Both the position numbers and the translations under genes were made by a program. A stretch of DNA of 64,000 nt from a virus, in IMG/VR virus record IMGVR_UViG_3300020445_000983, positions 20,880 to 84,879 of that record, one strand, 5' to 3'. The notes under the pieces were generated by a model. It was not told where the DNA came from. It searched no databases and saw nothing but the letters and a program-made list of their open reading frames with translations. Each line of letters begins with the position of its first letter. Position 1 is the first letter of the stretch. Of this stretch, positions 46,034 to 53,415 are shown one piece after another.

Positions 46034-46544
46034 TCTTTTTCCTTTGACTGGAATTACCTAATGGTGATGTCCATCTTAAATTATCAATATGATTATTTGA
46101 CGTGTCTGCGTCAATATGGTCAACATAAGCAGATTCTCTTACAAATTGCTTCATTGATTCAGGTGACTTATCCCAATCTGCTTTAGGAACAGGTGGATGC
46201 TCATCAATAGGTTCCCAGGTCTCCTTTACCGCTCTATGATATCTAATATTAACTTTACTGTGTTTTGAACTAACTTGTCCTGCACCATTGGTGGATGCAA
46301 CATAATCATATTCCTTAAAGAATCCTATAGGAACACTCAAATTAACAGCAAGAGGTCTAGCATATGTTCCTTTTACCCCACGCTCTTCAACTAACTGTTT
46401 TCTTGTATGATCTAACATTTTGGGAGTACCTCTTCCCTTTGTTCGTTTGTTGCTAAGAATTTTACCACACTTACTCACATAATAATCTGGTATTTCCCTT
46501 CCCTTATGAATGAGTGGTTTGAACTCGATGTTGTTAAAAAGCAT
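46020..46544 (-). CDS. NUMOD4-HNH homing endonuclease
   Basis: 174 residues from the ATG at 46544. NUMOD4-like N-terminus (IPDYYVSKCGKILSNKR) and a C-terminal HNH core, VDHIDADTSNNHIDNLRW followed by TSPLGNSSQRKKN. It is free-standing and lies exactly between two paralogous genes (47300 and 46033), overlapping the second, which looks like an insertion into the cluster. Such enzymes spread by cutting homologous loci that lack them. Confidence 0.85.
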   Translation of the reverse strand: MLFNNIEFKPLIHKGREIPDYYVSKCGKILSNKRTKGRGTPKMLDHTRKQLVEERGVKGTYARPLAVNLSVPIGFFKEYDYVASTNGAGQVSSKHSKVNIRYHRAVKETWEPIDEHPPVPKADWDKSPESMKQFVRESAYVDHIDADTSNNHIDNLRWTSPLGNSSQRKKNGNG

Positions 46545-46580
46545 TTTCAAATTGCAAACTATAGTAATTGTACCATAAAA

Positions 46581-47300
46581 TCAACCATTGAACAACCACC
46601 CGAAGGGACATTTCTCTTCCTTGTCTTTAAAGATGAGATCATCAGCAAGATGAGATTGAAAATGTTTCACCTTCATTCTCTTATACACATCTAATAGTAA
46701 TTCAGTATGTGGTCGTGCCTTCTCCATTTTAAATGTCTGGTCAAGATTGTCCTCTTGATAAAATGCTAATTTATAAATCGGATCTCCACGTTTAATAACA
46801 ACAGGTTCATTTGGATCACATATATTAAATCCAAATGATATTGGTCTACACCAAGATGATAAATTAAACCAACCATTTGTTAGTGTGAAATTATTATTAC
46901 GTGATGTCATTGGGTGATCTTTAACTTCAACCCATACTCTCTTTGATTCAGTCCAACATAGTACCATTGGACACATTATTTGAATTGTTGTTATCGGTGG
47001 TTTTTTATTTTCTACCTTAACATAATTATTAACCTCTTCATTGGTCATACTAGGTGAACCAACTGCACCTCTTTCATTATCAATATGCAATATTATTTCA
47101 CGAGGTGCATAAACTATAAACTCTCTTGAGTTCTTATGCCTCCAAGCAGGACATTCCCAATTGGGTGTATTCCCAGGTGAGTAAGTTTCGAGAACTTTTT
47201 TTGGTTCAAGACCAACTCCATCCACATCTATACAAGAATCCCAAGCATCAAGAGTATTATGTACTCCTTCATATTGATAGTAATTAATCTTGACAGACAT
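46581..47300 (-). CDS. Unknown protein, paralogue 2 of three (DUF6065-like, tentative)
   Basis: 239 residues. It aligns by eye with the gene at 46033 over its whole length: YYQYEGVHNTLDAWDS, ECPAWRHKNSREFIVYAPRE, NNNFTLTNGWFNLSSWCRP, VVIKRGDPIYKLAFYQED. The C-terminus ends KEEKCPFGWLFNG, close to RPQCPIKFLQ of the paralogue. It overlaps the upstream oxygenase by 17 bases. It probably arose by tandem duplication before the HNH insertion. Function unknown. Confidence 0.6.
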   Translation of the reverse strand: MSVKINYYQYEGVHNTLDAWDSCIDVDGVGLEPKKVLETYSPGNTPNWECPAWRHKNSREFIVYAPREIILHIDNERGAVGSPSMTNEEVNNYVKVENKKPPITTIQIMCPMVLCWTESKRVWVEVKDHPMTSRNNNFTLTNGWFNLSSWCRPISFGFNICDPNEPVVIKRGDPIYKLAFYQEDNLDQTFKMEKARPHTELLLDVYKRMKVKHFQSHLADDLIFKDKEEKCPFGWLFNG

Positions 47301-47826
47301 AGTTGAAATTAATGACGATTCTATTTGTAGCGAGGGTAGGACAGGACGATGCGTGCATTTTTAAACCATCAAAAATAACGAGTTTCCCCTTCTCTGGTTT
47401 AATGGTTTGCTCAATCTCACCATTCTTTGCAAAAAAGTGAGTATCACCGTCAGAATCATTCACATAATACAGTGCTGTAGTATGTGGAATCTCTGCATCT
47501 ATATGTGGCATATTATAACCTATCCTTGTAGGTAATAGCAACCCTCCCTTAACTCTCAGTAGTTCGTGTTTAGGAGTTGGGACAAACGAGAGAAAAAGTG
47601 GAAATAAAAAATCCCAATATTGATCCTCTATCTTATTATCTCTATCGTAGAACATATGTGCAAATCCTGGAGTGCTCTGAGCATTAGGATACCTGCTCCT
47701 CATCTCACTGGTGTAAGCATATGTTACATCACTCAATAGATGCCAATCAAATCTAACATTGGACATCATTGAATGAATCTTGTCCTGATATAGTTCAGGT
47801 ATAATATCTCTTCTTACTTCAATCAT
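47284..47826 (-). CDS. 2OG-Fe(II) oxygenase, HxD type
   Basis: 180 residues from the ATG at 47826 (MIEVRRDIIPELY); the open frame extends 13 residues further into the upstream gene. Triad His108-x-Asp110 (MPHIDAEIPH), His158 (FDGLKMHASSCP) and Arg169 (TNRIVINFNY). The strand ALYYVNDSDGDTHFF matches the gene at 44020, so these two are probably sister genes. Substrate unknown. Confidence 0.8.
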   Translation of the reverse strand: MIEVRRDIIPELYQDKIHSMMSNVRFDWHLLSDVTYAYTSEMRSRYPNAQSTPGFAHMFYDRDNKIEDQYWDFLFPLFLSFVPTPKHELLRVKGGLLLPTRIGYNMPHIDAEIPHTTALYYVNDSDGDTHFFAKNGEIEQTIKPEKGKLVIFDGLKMHASSCPTLATNRIVINFNYVCQD

Positions 47827-48472
47827 TGCCACCGTACATAATTGCAAGACAGACTCTATCATCATCTGACTGTGATGGTTCTGTTCTATGTTTCAACCAA
47901 CCAGGAAATACCAGGACATCACCCGTTTCAACGGGTATAGTTTTCCACAGATCTAACTGTGGTTCTCCAGGTGATCCCCATCTATGATATTCATAAGGAT
48001 CTCTAAATTGAAAGTGCCCTGAATTAGTAGAGTGCTTAAGATATGCAGAGATAACTAAAGGACAACCATTGTGGTGGTGCTCCATAGTCATTCCACTTCT
48101 CTTGTGTGTATTAACCCAAGATCTAATAGGTACAGGTTGACCACTACCATAATCCCAGTGATTCCACAATGCGTGGAGATATGGTTGCATATGATTTATA
48201 AATGGTTGCAGTATCTCCCAGTAATGTGGTTGATGCTCAACATTATATGCAGTTGAGAAAGCATTACCAGTTTCTAATGCTGCACCAGTACCAGTATTTT
48301 GAATGGTATGGTCAATTAGTTTTCCACAATGCTCTTGCAATGATGTACCATCATATTTAAAATCATATTTAAATCTCCACAACCAGTGTGGAGATACAGG
48401 AATAGTTTCTTGCTCTTTTAATATGTCAAGCAGATGTCCCACCAATAACCTCCATTTCTTCGGTACCTCCAC
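47819..48472 (-). CDS. 2OG-Fe(II) oxygenase-like protein, HxH type
   Basis: 217 residues if started at GTG (48472), which overlaps the upstream gene by 47 bases; no ATG start exists in the N-terminal part, so the start is uncertain. GMTMEHHHNGCPLVISAYL places His132-x-His134 in the iron turn; the distal His is His195 (FPGWLKHRTEP) and Arg206 follows (DDDRVCLAIMYGG). The FPGWLxHxTxP segment is shared with the gene at 62923. Confidence 0.7.
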   Translation of the reverse strand: MEVPKKWRLLVGHLLDILKEQETIPVSPHWLWRFKYDFKYDGTSLQEHCGKLIDHTIQNTGTGAALETGNAFSTAYNVEHQPHYWEILQPFINHMQPYLHALWNHWDYGSGQPVPIRSWVNTHKRSGMTMEHHHNGCPLVISAYLKHSTNSGHFQFRDPYEYHRWGSPGEPQLDLWKTIPVETGDVLVFPGWLKHRTEPSQSDDDRVCLAIMYGGND

Positions 48473-48737
48473 CAGTCTGGTCGAGATCAGTTAATGATGG
48501 CATTGCAGTATCAGAGTCATCACCTAATACATCTCTCTTACATATTAACAGTGCATCAATAGCACCTTCAAGTTGTGACTTACGTTTAAATGCGTCACTA
48601 CGCTTCTCAAATTCGATAGTGGTAACACCATAAGGATTTAGTTTCTTATCACTAAACTCCTTATCATAATTTTCAATATCTACATCACACTGTTGCTTCT
48701 GTAGATAGAAGTTTTGTATAAGTTCATCAATAGTCAT
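48426..48737 (-). CDS. Small hypothetical protein
   Basis: 103 residues, MTIDELIQNFYLQKQQCDVD, helical, with a polar acidic C-terminus (DLDQTGGGTEEMEVIGGT). A GTG start for the next gene lies inside it. Function unknown. Confidence 0.6.
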   Translation of the reverse strand: MTIDELIQNFYLQKQQCDVDIENYDKEFSDKKLNPYGVTTIEFEKRSDAFKRKSQLEGAIDALLICKRDVLGDDSDTAMPSLTDLDQTGGGTEEMEVIGGTSA

Positions 48738-49525
48738 AGTTTTTCTCCGTCAGAGTGGTACTTAATGGTTTTCATTGCACGTGATATTCTACCTTGTACA
48801 TTGTCGTGAATCATATATTCCGACTTGATAGAATAATTAAATGCTGCTTCTAACTCCCAGTCTTTAGCATTAGCAGGTTCTTGAACTACATCATACCAAT
48901 CTCTTTCGAGGTAAGTTCTGGGTATTGGTATATATTGTGCTATAGGTGTACCTGCTTTAACAAGTGTACCTTCTGGACCTGTGTCCATTTCGTGCCACAT
49001 TAACTGCACATTCATTTGTAGTGCAAAGCGTGGATCGAATACACCAGTAACTGCTTCAAAGCGTGATTCATTATTCCAATGAACTGGTGATTGTAGCATC
49101 ACAATATCATCAGATGCTCTAACCCTCCAAGGTAATTCCATCTTAATAATATGTGCAAGAGTATCTCTTGGACTATCTATCAATGGCATTACTTGTTCAG
49201 GTGCGTGATCTGAAATGTAGTTGCTGTGTCTCTGGAATGTATTTGGTACTTCATATTGAAATGACATACCATCACCATTAGTAATTATAATGAAATCCAT
49301 TGGTGCAACAACTGTCCAACCAAGTCGGGCAATCTGCTTAATACCAGGACAATTTGAAGAGTTCTGTGATCCTTGTAATGGGCACCTTCTCTTCTTGACA
49401 GCAGGATCTAACCACTGTCTCTTAACTTTGCTGGTTGGTATCAGTGGATAGCACTCAGCAAGACCAGGTTCTAATGAATAGAATCTAACCCAAGGTTTCT
49501 TCTTTTTGAAGAAGTTAAAATTCAT
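48734..49525 (-). CDS. Unknown protein, divergent paralogue 3 (DUF6065-like, tentative)
   Basis: 263 residues. Same order of motifs as the genes at 47300 and 46033, but diverged: a Cys-containing KRRCPLQGSQNSSNCPG, TVVAPMDFIIITNGDG, SRFEAVTGVFDPRFALQMNV, LVKAGTPIAQYIPIPRTYL. The last resembles the VxKRGDPIYxxxFYQ strand of the paralogues. Its start overlaps the preceding stop. The xKxGxPIxQxxP motif is the best reason for the DUF6065 idea. Function unknown. Confidence 0.55.
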   Translation of the reverse strand: MNFNFFKKKKPWVRFYSLEPGLAECYPLIPTSKVKRQWLDPAVKKRRCPLQGSQNSSNCPGIKQIARLGWTVVAPMDFIIITNGDGMSFQYEVPNTFQRHSNYISDHAPEQVMPLIDSPRDTLAHIIKMELPWRVRASDDIVMLQSPVHWNNESRFEAVTGVFDPRFALQMNVQLMWHEMDTGPEGTLVKAGTPIAQYIPIPRTYLERDWYDVVQEPANAKDWELEAAFNYSIKSEYMIHDNVQGRISRAMKTIKYHSDGEKL

Positions 49526-49713
49526 CTTTCTAACTTCTCCTCTACTATATCCATAAGATGCTCAAACTCTTTAAGATGCTCTAAATCATATAGTAACTTA
49601 GATATTTGAGTTACAACCAATGGTTTTTCATTAGTAGCAGCAGACTTAATTGCTGATCTGATACTCCCTTCTGCTTCAAGTAAGTAGTCTAATGTTTGTT
49701 TAGATAGTGCCAT
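49522..49713 (-). CDS. Small helical hypothetical protein
   Basis: 63 residues, MALSKQTLDYLLEAEGSIRS, continuing as amphipathic helices (LLYDLEHLKEFEHLMDIVEE). It lies two bases after the halogenase stop, clearly in the same transcript. I recall similar short cyanophage proteins; no function is known. Confidence 0.65.
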   Translation of the reverse strand: MALSKQTLDYLLEAEGSIRSAIKSAATNEKPLVVTQISKLLYDLEHLKEFEHLMDIVEEKLER

Positions 49714-49715
49714 AA

Positions 49716-51359
49716 TTAATCAATAAGTTCAGGTCTGATGTCATCTCCCTTGTAGATGTTATCACGTAGGTATTCATAATGAGATGGACATTCATCACTG
49801 GTAACGAAATCCTCCACCTCTTTAGTATACTCTAGATGCTTCTGTTCGAGATATTCTAATTCTTTAGGATCACGTGGATTATAATAATCCTTGCCTAATA
49901 TCATACCATTTCCTGCTGCCACATAATTCATCCCACCCATTCCTGTGTCCAAACCGTGATCCAGATCTAGTGCACTTCCCAGGCGTTCATAATTGTCATT
50001 GATACGTATAAGTCCATCCATCTCTTTCCATAGGTACTCATTAATTTGAGTACACCATCTCCAATATGGATTATCATCACGTCCACTAAGTGCATAGTGC
50101 ATAGCAACGAACTTATTGAATCCTATTACCTCACGTTGAGCAGAATAGTTAAACCATTGCCGTTCAAGTCTGGTAATATATCCTCTTCTTCTGTTGAGTA
50201 CATCAACAAGTCTAAGGATATTCTCGTGTGTGGTTAATAGTCCTGTTGACTCTAATGGTTCAACAAAACCGTATGATAACCCAATACCAACAACATTCAA
50301 GTTCCACGCTTTCTCGTGATATCCATTCTTAACATCAACCTCCTTCACTTCATACTCGTCAGGAGTGACACCAAACTTGTTCTGTATCCAAGTTTCAAAC
50401 TCAGGTATTACCTCAGTGCTCATTGCAAATCGTGATGACCAACAATAACCAACTCCTACTCTATCCCATAGAGGTATAGTCCACGCCCAACCATTTGACA
50501 TTGCCTGGCAATCAGTCACGCAGTGCATTATCTCTTCACGTTCTTCCTGTGTCTTATAAGGAATACGTGCATATAATGCTCTATCATTAGCAAGGTCATC
50601 AAACTTATTAAACCTAGTACCTAACTGTTGTTCTAATAGTACACTAGAGAATCCAGTGCAATCAACAAATAGGTCACCAACAACACCAACTGTTCTCTTA
50701 TCTTCAATCAAACGAACAGCAAGTTGTTTAATAGTTCTATTAGACTCAGCAGGTGATCCACCTCTTACAATATCTTTAACGGTACCACGTACTTCACCTA
50801 CAATATGTGTGAATCTACCTTCATATTGATAGCATACATTCTCACGTAAATACTGACCAAACTTCTCAGCATCTAAATGATATGCTACCTCAGTTCTCCA
50901 ATCAAAACTTCTAAACCTATTGTCTCTATTATCCCACTGTTTGTTATGTTTAACTAATGCACTCTGCTCTGTATTATAGAACTCAGCGAATGTCCCAGGT
51001 GTCCATTTTTCAGGGTCATTACGTGCTAAATCAAACCAGTCATTAAGTCCTTTAATCTTATCTATAAAATCAAACTCTCCAAATGGATACTGGAATGTTT
51101 CCCCTATTTGACTGAAATCAGTGAACTGAATACTATTTTTATATGTTGCATTACAGTATGGCATCCAGTCCTCATCTTTGAGTCCTAATGCAATCAAATA
51201 CTTATTAAAATGTCCTAGTGTACTCTCACCTACACCTATTGGTGGTTTATCACTTTCGATTAATACTACATTAACCCACGGACACAACTTCAGTAATGCA
51301 GCAGCAGTCATCCATCCAGATGATCCACCACCAACAATAACAACATTTTCAACCTTCAT
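49716..51359 (-). CDS. Flavin-dependent tryptophan-halogenase homologue
   Basis: 547 residues, full length for the family. FAD-binding GGGSSG at 10-15 (VIVGGGSSGWMTAAAL), the catalytic-type Lys74 in NATYKNSIQF (equivalent by pattern to Lys79 of PrnA), WAWTIP at 291-296 and FVEPLESTGL at 365-374, whose Glu367 matches the active-site Glu, are all present. These enzymes use FADH2 and O2 to make a hypohalous acid that halogenates an aromatic substrate; a flavin reductase partner is not visible in the window. The cyanophage Syn10 homologue VirX1 prefers iodide. It is preceded by a terminator and three TATAAT hexamers, so it probably starts its own transcript with the oxygenase genes behind it. Substrate unknown. 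Confidence 0.9.
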   Translation of the reverse strand: MKVENVVIVGGGSSGWMTAAALLKLCPWVNVVLIESDKPPIGVGESTLGHFNKYLIALGLKDEDWMPYCNATYKNSIQFTDFSQIGETFQYPFGEFDFIDKIKGLNDWFDLARNDPEKWTPGTFAEFYNTEQSALVKHNKQWDNRDNRFRSFDWRTEVAYHLDAEKFGQYLRENVCYQYEGRFTHIVGEVRGTVKDIVRGGSPAESNRTIKQLAVRLIEDKRTVGVVGDLFVDCTGFSSVLLEQQLGTRFNKFDDLANDRALYARIPYKTQEEREEIMHCVTDCQAMSNGWAWTIPLWDRVGVGYCWSSRFAMSTEVIPEFETWIQNKFGVTPDEYEVKEVDVKNGYHEKAWNLNVVGIGLSYGFVEPLESTGLLTTHENILRLVDVLNRRRGYITRLERQWFNYSAQREVIGFNKFVAMHYALSGRDDNPYWRWCTQINEYLWKEMDGLIRINDNYERLGSALDLDHGLDTGMGGMNYVAAGNGMILGKDYYNPRDPKELEYLEQKHLEYTKEVEDFVTSDECPSHYEYLRDNIYKGDDIRPELID

Positions 51360-51376
51360 AAGAATTAATCCTCTTC

Positions 51377-51409
51377 ATTATATAGGGCATTATATAGATC
51401 CATATTATA
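51377..51409 (-). promoter_or_regulatory. Triple TATAAT region before the halogenase
   Basis: On the minus strand TATAAT occurs at 51404-51409, 51389-51394 and 51377-51382. The last two lie in a perfect 10-base direct repeat CTATATAATG with a 12-base period. No good -35 is visible. Confidence 0.5.
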
Positions 51410-51413
51410 CCAG

Positions 51414-51438
51414 AAAATCCCCCCATTGGGGAGATTTT
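51414..51438. terminator. Hairpin between fibre genes and halogenase
   Basis: AAAATC, a mismatch, CCCC, loop ATT, GGGG and GATTTT pair as a 6+4 stem, with T-rich flank on the minus strand. It lies after the stop of the gene at 51463 and could work in both directions. Confidence 0.55.
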
Positions 51439-51462
51439 GGTAATTAGATCAGATTGATATTT

Positions 51463-51987
51463 TTATGTGCCTAGTTCATCATAGGTACGACCCCATCCTG
51501 AGAAACGTTCCCAGATTGGTGCATCTATTGTAGCACGTTTTGCTGGTCTTGTCGTTGCTGGTTCAGCAGCATCACCCATAAAATCAGCAATTTCATCATC
51601 AGTCATCGTTGGATCCATTGGTTCCGCTACAGATGATGGTGATGTTGTGTTCTCTTTAATTGCTTTGATGTGATTAAACCACAGAGCATCTCCAGCATCT
51701 AATGCTTTACCTGCTGCTAGGTCTTTGTATAACATATCCAATTGTTCCCCGACCTCACCATAAGCAACTTTGCGAATGGTACCAGGATCTGAGTATGCGT
51801 CAGTACGCTTAACCCATATTGCATCATTAGCAGAAGGAGACCATTCTAGTGTCCAATCTTTTGTGATGTCATCAGGTGCATTAACCCACATTTGGGAACA
51901 ACCACGTCCTAAGAATAGTACGTACTCTTCACCAGGGTCTACGATGTCGGCAACTGCGCCGTTGAAATCCATTAATGCTTTCTTCAT
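51463..51987 (-). CDS. Fibre-associated protein with chaperone-like motif
   Basis: 174 residues. The segment IRKVAYGEVGEQLDMLYKDL followed by KALDAGDALWFNHIKAIKEN resembles a motif found near the end of many phage fibre or fibre-assembly proteins (YxxxGEQLDMLYxDL...W..HI..IK). The C-terminal part is Ala/Pro/Asp-rich. It is the last gene of the fibre block, before the terminator. Structural part or assembly factor cannot be decided here. Confidence 0.55.
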   Translation of the reverse strand: MKKALMDFNGAVADIVDPGEEYVLFLGRGCSQMWVNAPDDITKDWTLEWSPSANDAIWVKRTDAYSDPGTIRKVAYGEVGEQLDMLYKDLAAGKALDAGDALWFNHIKAIKENTTSPSSVAEPMDPTMTDDEIADFMGDAAEPATTRPAKRATIDAPIWERFSGWGRTYDELGT

Positions 51988-51994
51988 TGTTCCC

Positions 51995-52795
51995 CTATTT
52001 GTAGTTGATAACGCAGACTACACCATATTTACCGTTAGATCCACGGAAACTATGGAAGTGTCCACCTGATCCACCAGCACCATATGCAGCGTGGTCTTGA
52101 TGGTTATGACTGAAGTTACCACCATTTGGCCAACCACCAGCAACTGAACCACCGAAGTGAGATGTACCTCCGATTCCTCCACCACCACCGTGGTGAGATT
52201 GTCCACCTCCACCCCAGACATTCAAGTCTCCACCAGAACCATTACGTCCTAGTCCACCTGAGTGTCCACTGTTTCTATTAGCACCGTGTCCACCACCAGC
52301 AGATAGGTAAGGACCGAAAGATGATGAACCACCATCTCCACCGTGACCGAAGTACCAGGTACCTCCACCACCTCCACCGATTGATATACCAACGGAACCA
52401 ATACTATTAACGTCTAAAACTCTTTCAGAGTATCCACCAGCAGCACCTGATTCTCCGTGCCCTGACGCTCCTCCTCCACCTCCTTGTACTCGTACGTGTA
52501 TGTACTTGACACCAGATGGTTTGTTCCAGGTACCGTTACCTGTCCATACTTGTAGTGATTGAATGTTCTCTCCACCTCCAGCAGCCCATTGCATCGATGA
52601 ACCGTCGTTAGAAAGAAATTTACCACTCTGACCTGACACCGAAGGTACAATCTGACTAGAAGATCCAGACATCGTACCATTAATGGTGATGTTACTGACT
52701 GTCAGTGCTCCGTTCGCTGTTATGTTACCTGAAGCAAGGGAGAATCCGCCAATGCCTGAGAGGTCTCTAATAGATGCAACTTTAAGTGTACTCAT
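51995..52795 (-). CDS. His- and Gly-rich tail-fibre adhesin candidate
   Basis: 266 residues. N-terminal fibre-like part (IRDLSGIGGFSLASGNITAN), then VWTGNGTWNKPSGVKYIHVR, followed by about 130 residues of Gly-rich sequence with short GGGGGG runs, like the polyglycine sandwich of T-even gp38-type adhesins. At least 13 His lie in it (SHHGGGG, FSHNHQDHAAYG, GGHFHSFRG). It is probably a receptor-binding tip; the His may bind metal. Late promoter TATAAATA lies 25 bases upstream. Confidence 0.75.
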   Translation of the reverse strand: MSTLKVASIRDLSGIGGFSLASGNITANGALTVSNITINGTMSGSSSQIVPSVSGQSGKFLSNDGSSMQWAAGGGENIQSLQVWTGNGTWNKPSGVKYIHVRVQGGGGGASGHGESGAAGGYSERVLDVNSIGSVGISIGGGGGGTWYFGHGGDGGSSSFGPYLSAGGGHGANRNSGHSGGLGRNGSGGDLNVWGGGGQSHHGGGGGIGGTSHFGGSVAGGWPNGGNFSHNHQDHAAYGAGGSGGHFHSFRGSNGKYGVVCVINYK

Positions 52796-52819
52796 TTTGC
52801 TTTAGTTTTTCCTCAGTTT

Positions 52820-52827
52820 TATTTATA
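52820..52827 (-). promoter_or_regulatory. Late promoter TATAAATA
   Basis: Perfect late motif on the minus strand, 25 bases before the ATG at 52795. Confidence 0.7.
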
Positions 52828-52830
52828 CAA

Positions 52831-53409
52831 TTAGGTTGGGCGAGTATAACCTTCTGGTAGGAAGGGTTGATCTCTGTCCCATTGATCATCATCTGGTTTG
52901 TAACTATCGTGATAAGTTACTTGTTGTGTTTTTGGTGCTACAAATGAATCAGGAGTGTCATCATCAATACCAATAGTTATATTTAGGGTATCATTAATGA
53001 CTTCATTCTCCTCATTACACCAAAATAACATATCGTAGTTTTCACCTGATTCCAGATTTTTGATGTTGAAGTCTGTTAAAAATGCTTCATTAGACTTCTC
53101 TGGACCCACCCACTCGTTAGAGTAAACTACTTCTTTCACTTCTTTAGATTTATCAACGTTCTCAATGACTCGTTGAATTGTAATACCATACCTAAGATTA
53201 ACAAAGGTACAATCCATACTATGATTTTTTCTAAAACCTATTCTACACTGTACATCTGGATGAGTAACCTGATATCCACTGATCTCACATACATTACGTG
53301 CGAGATGAAAACATACAGTTATTAAATTAGGTCTGTCGTCATACTTAATCGGTTGACCTTCAATATAAACGTAATCGTCGTGATCTGTTGCGGGATTTTG
53401 TGTTGCCAT
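52831..53409 (-). CDS. Hypothetical virion-associated protein
   Basis: 192 residues, beta-rich (YVYIEGQPIKYDDRPNLITV, CRIGFRKNHSMDCTFVNLRY), acidic towards the end (NEENEVINDTLNITIGIDDD). It lies between the two glycine-rich fibre genes, six bases after the first. Probably structural; not recognised. Confidence 0.6.
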   Translation of the reverse strand: MATQNPATDHDDYVYIEGQPIKYDDRPNLITVCFHLARNVCEISGYQVTHPDVQCRIGFRKNHSMDCTFVNLRYGITIQRVIENVDKSKEVKEVVYSNEWVGPEKSNEAFLTDFNIKNLESGENYDMLFWCNEENEVINDTLNITIGIDDDTPDSFVAPKTQQVTYHDSYKPDDDQWDRDQPFLPEGYTRPT

Positions 53410-53415
53410 AATATC

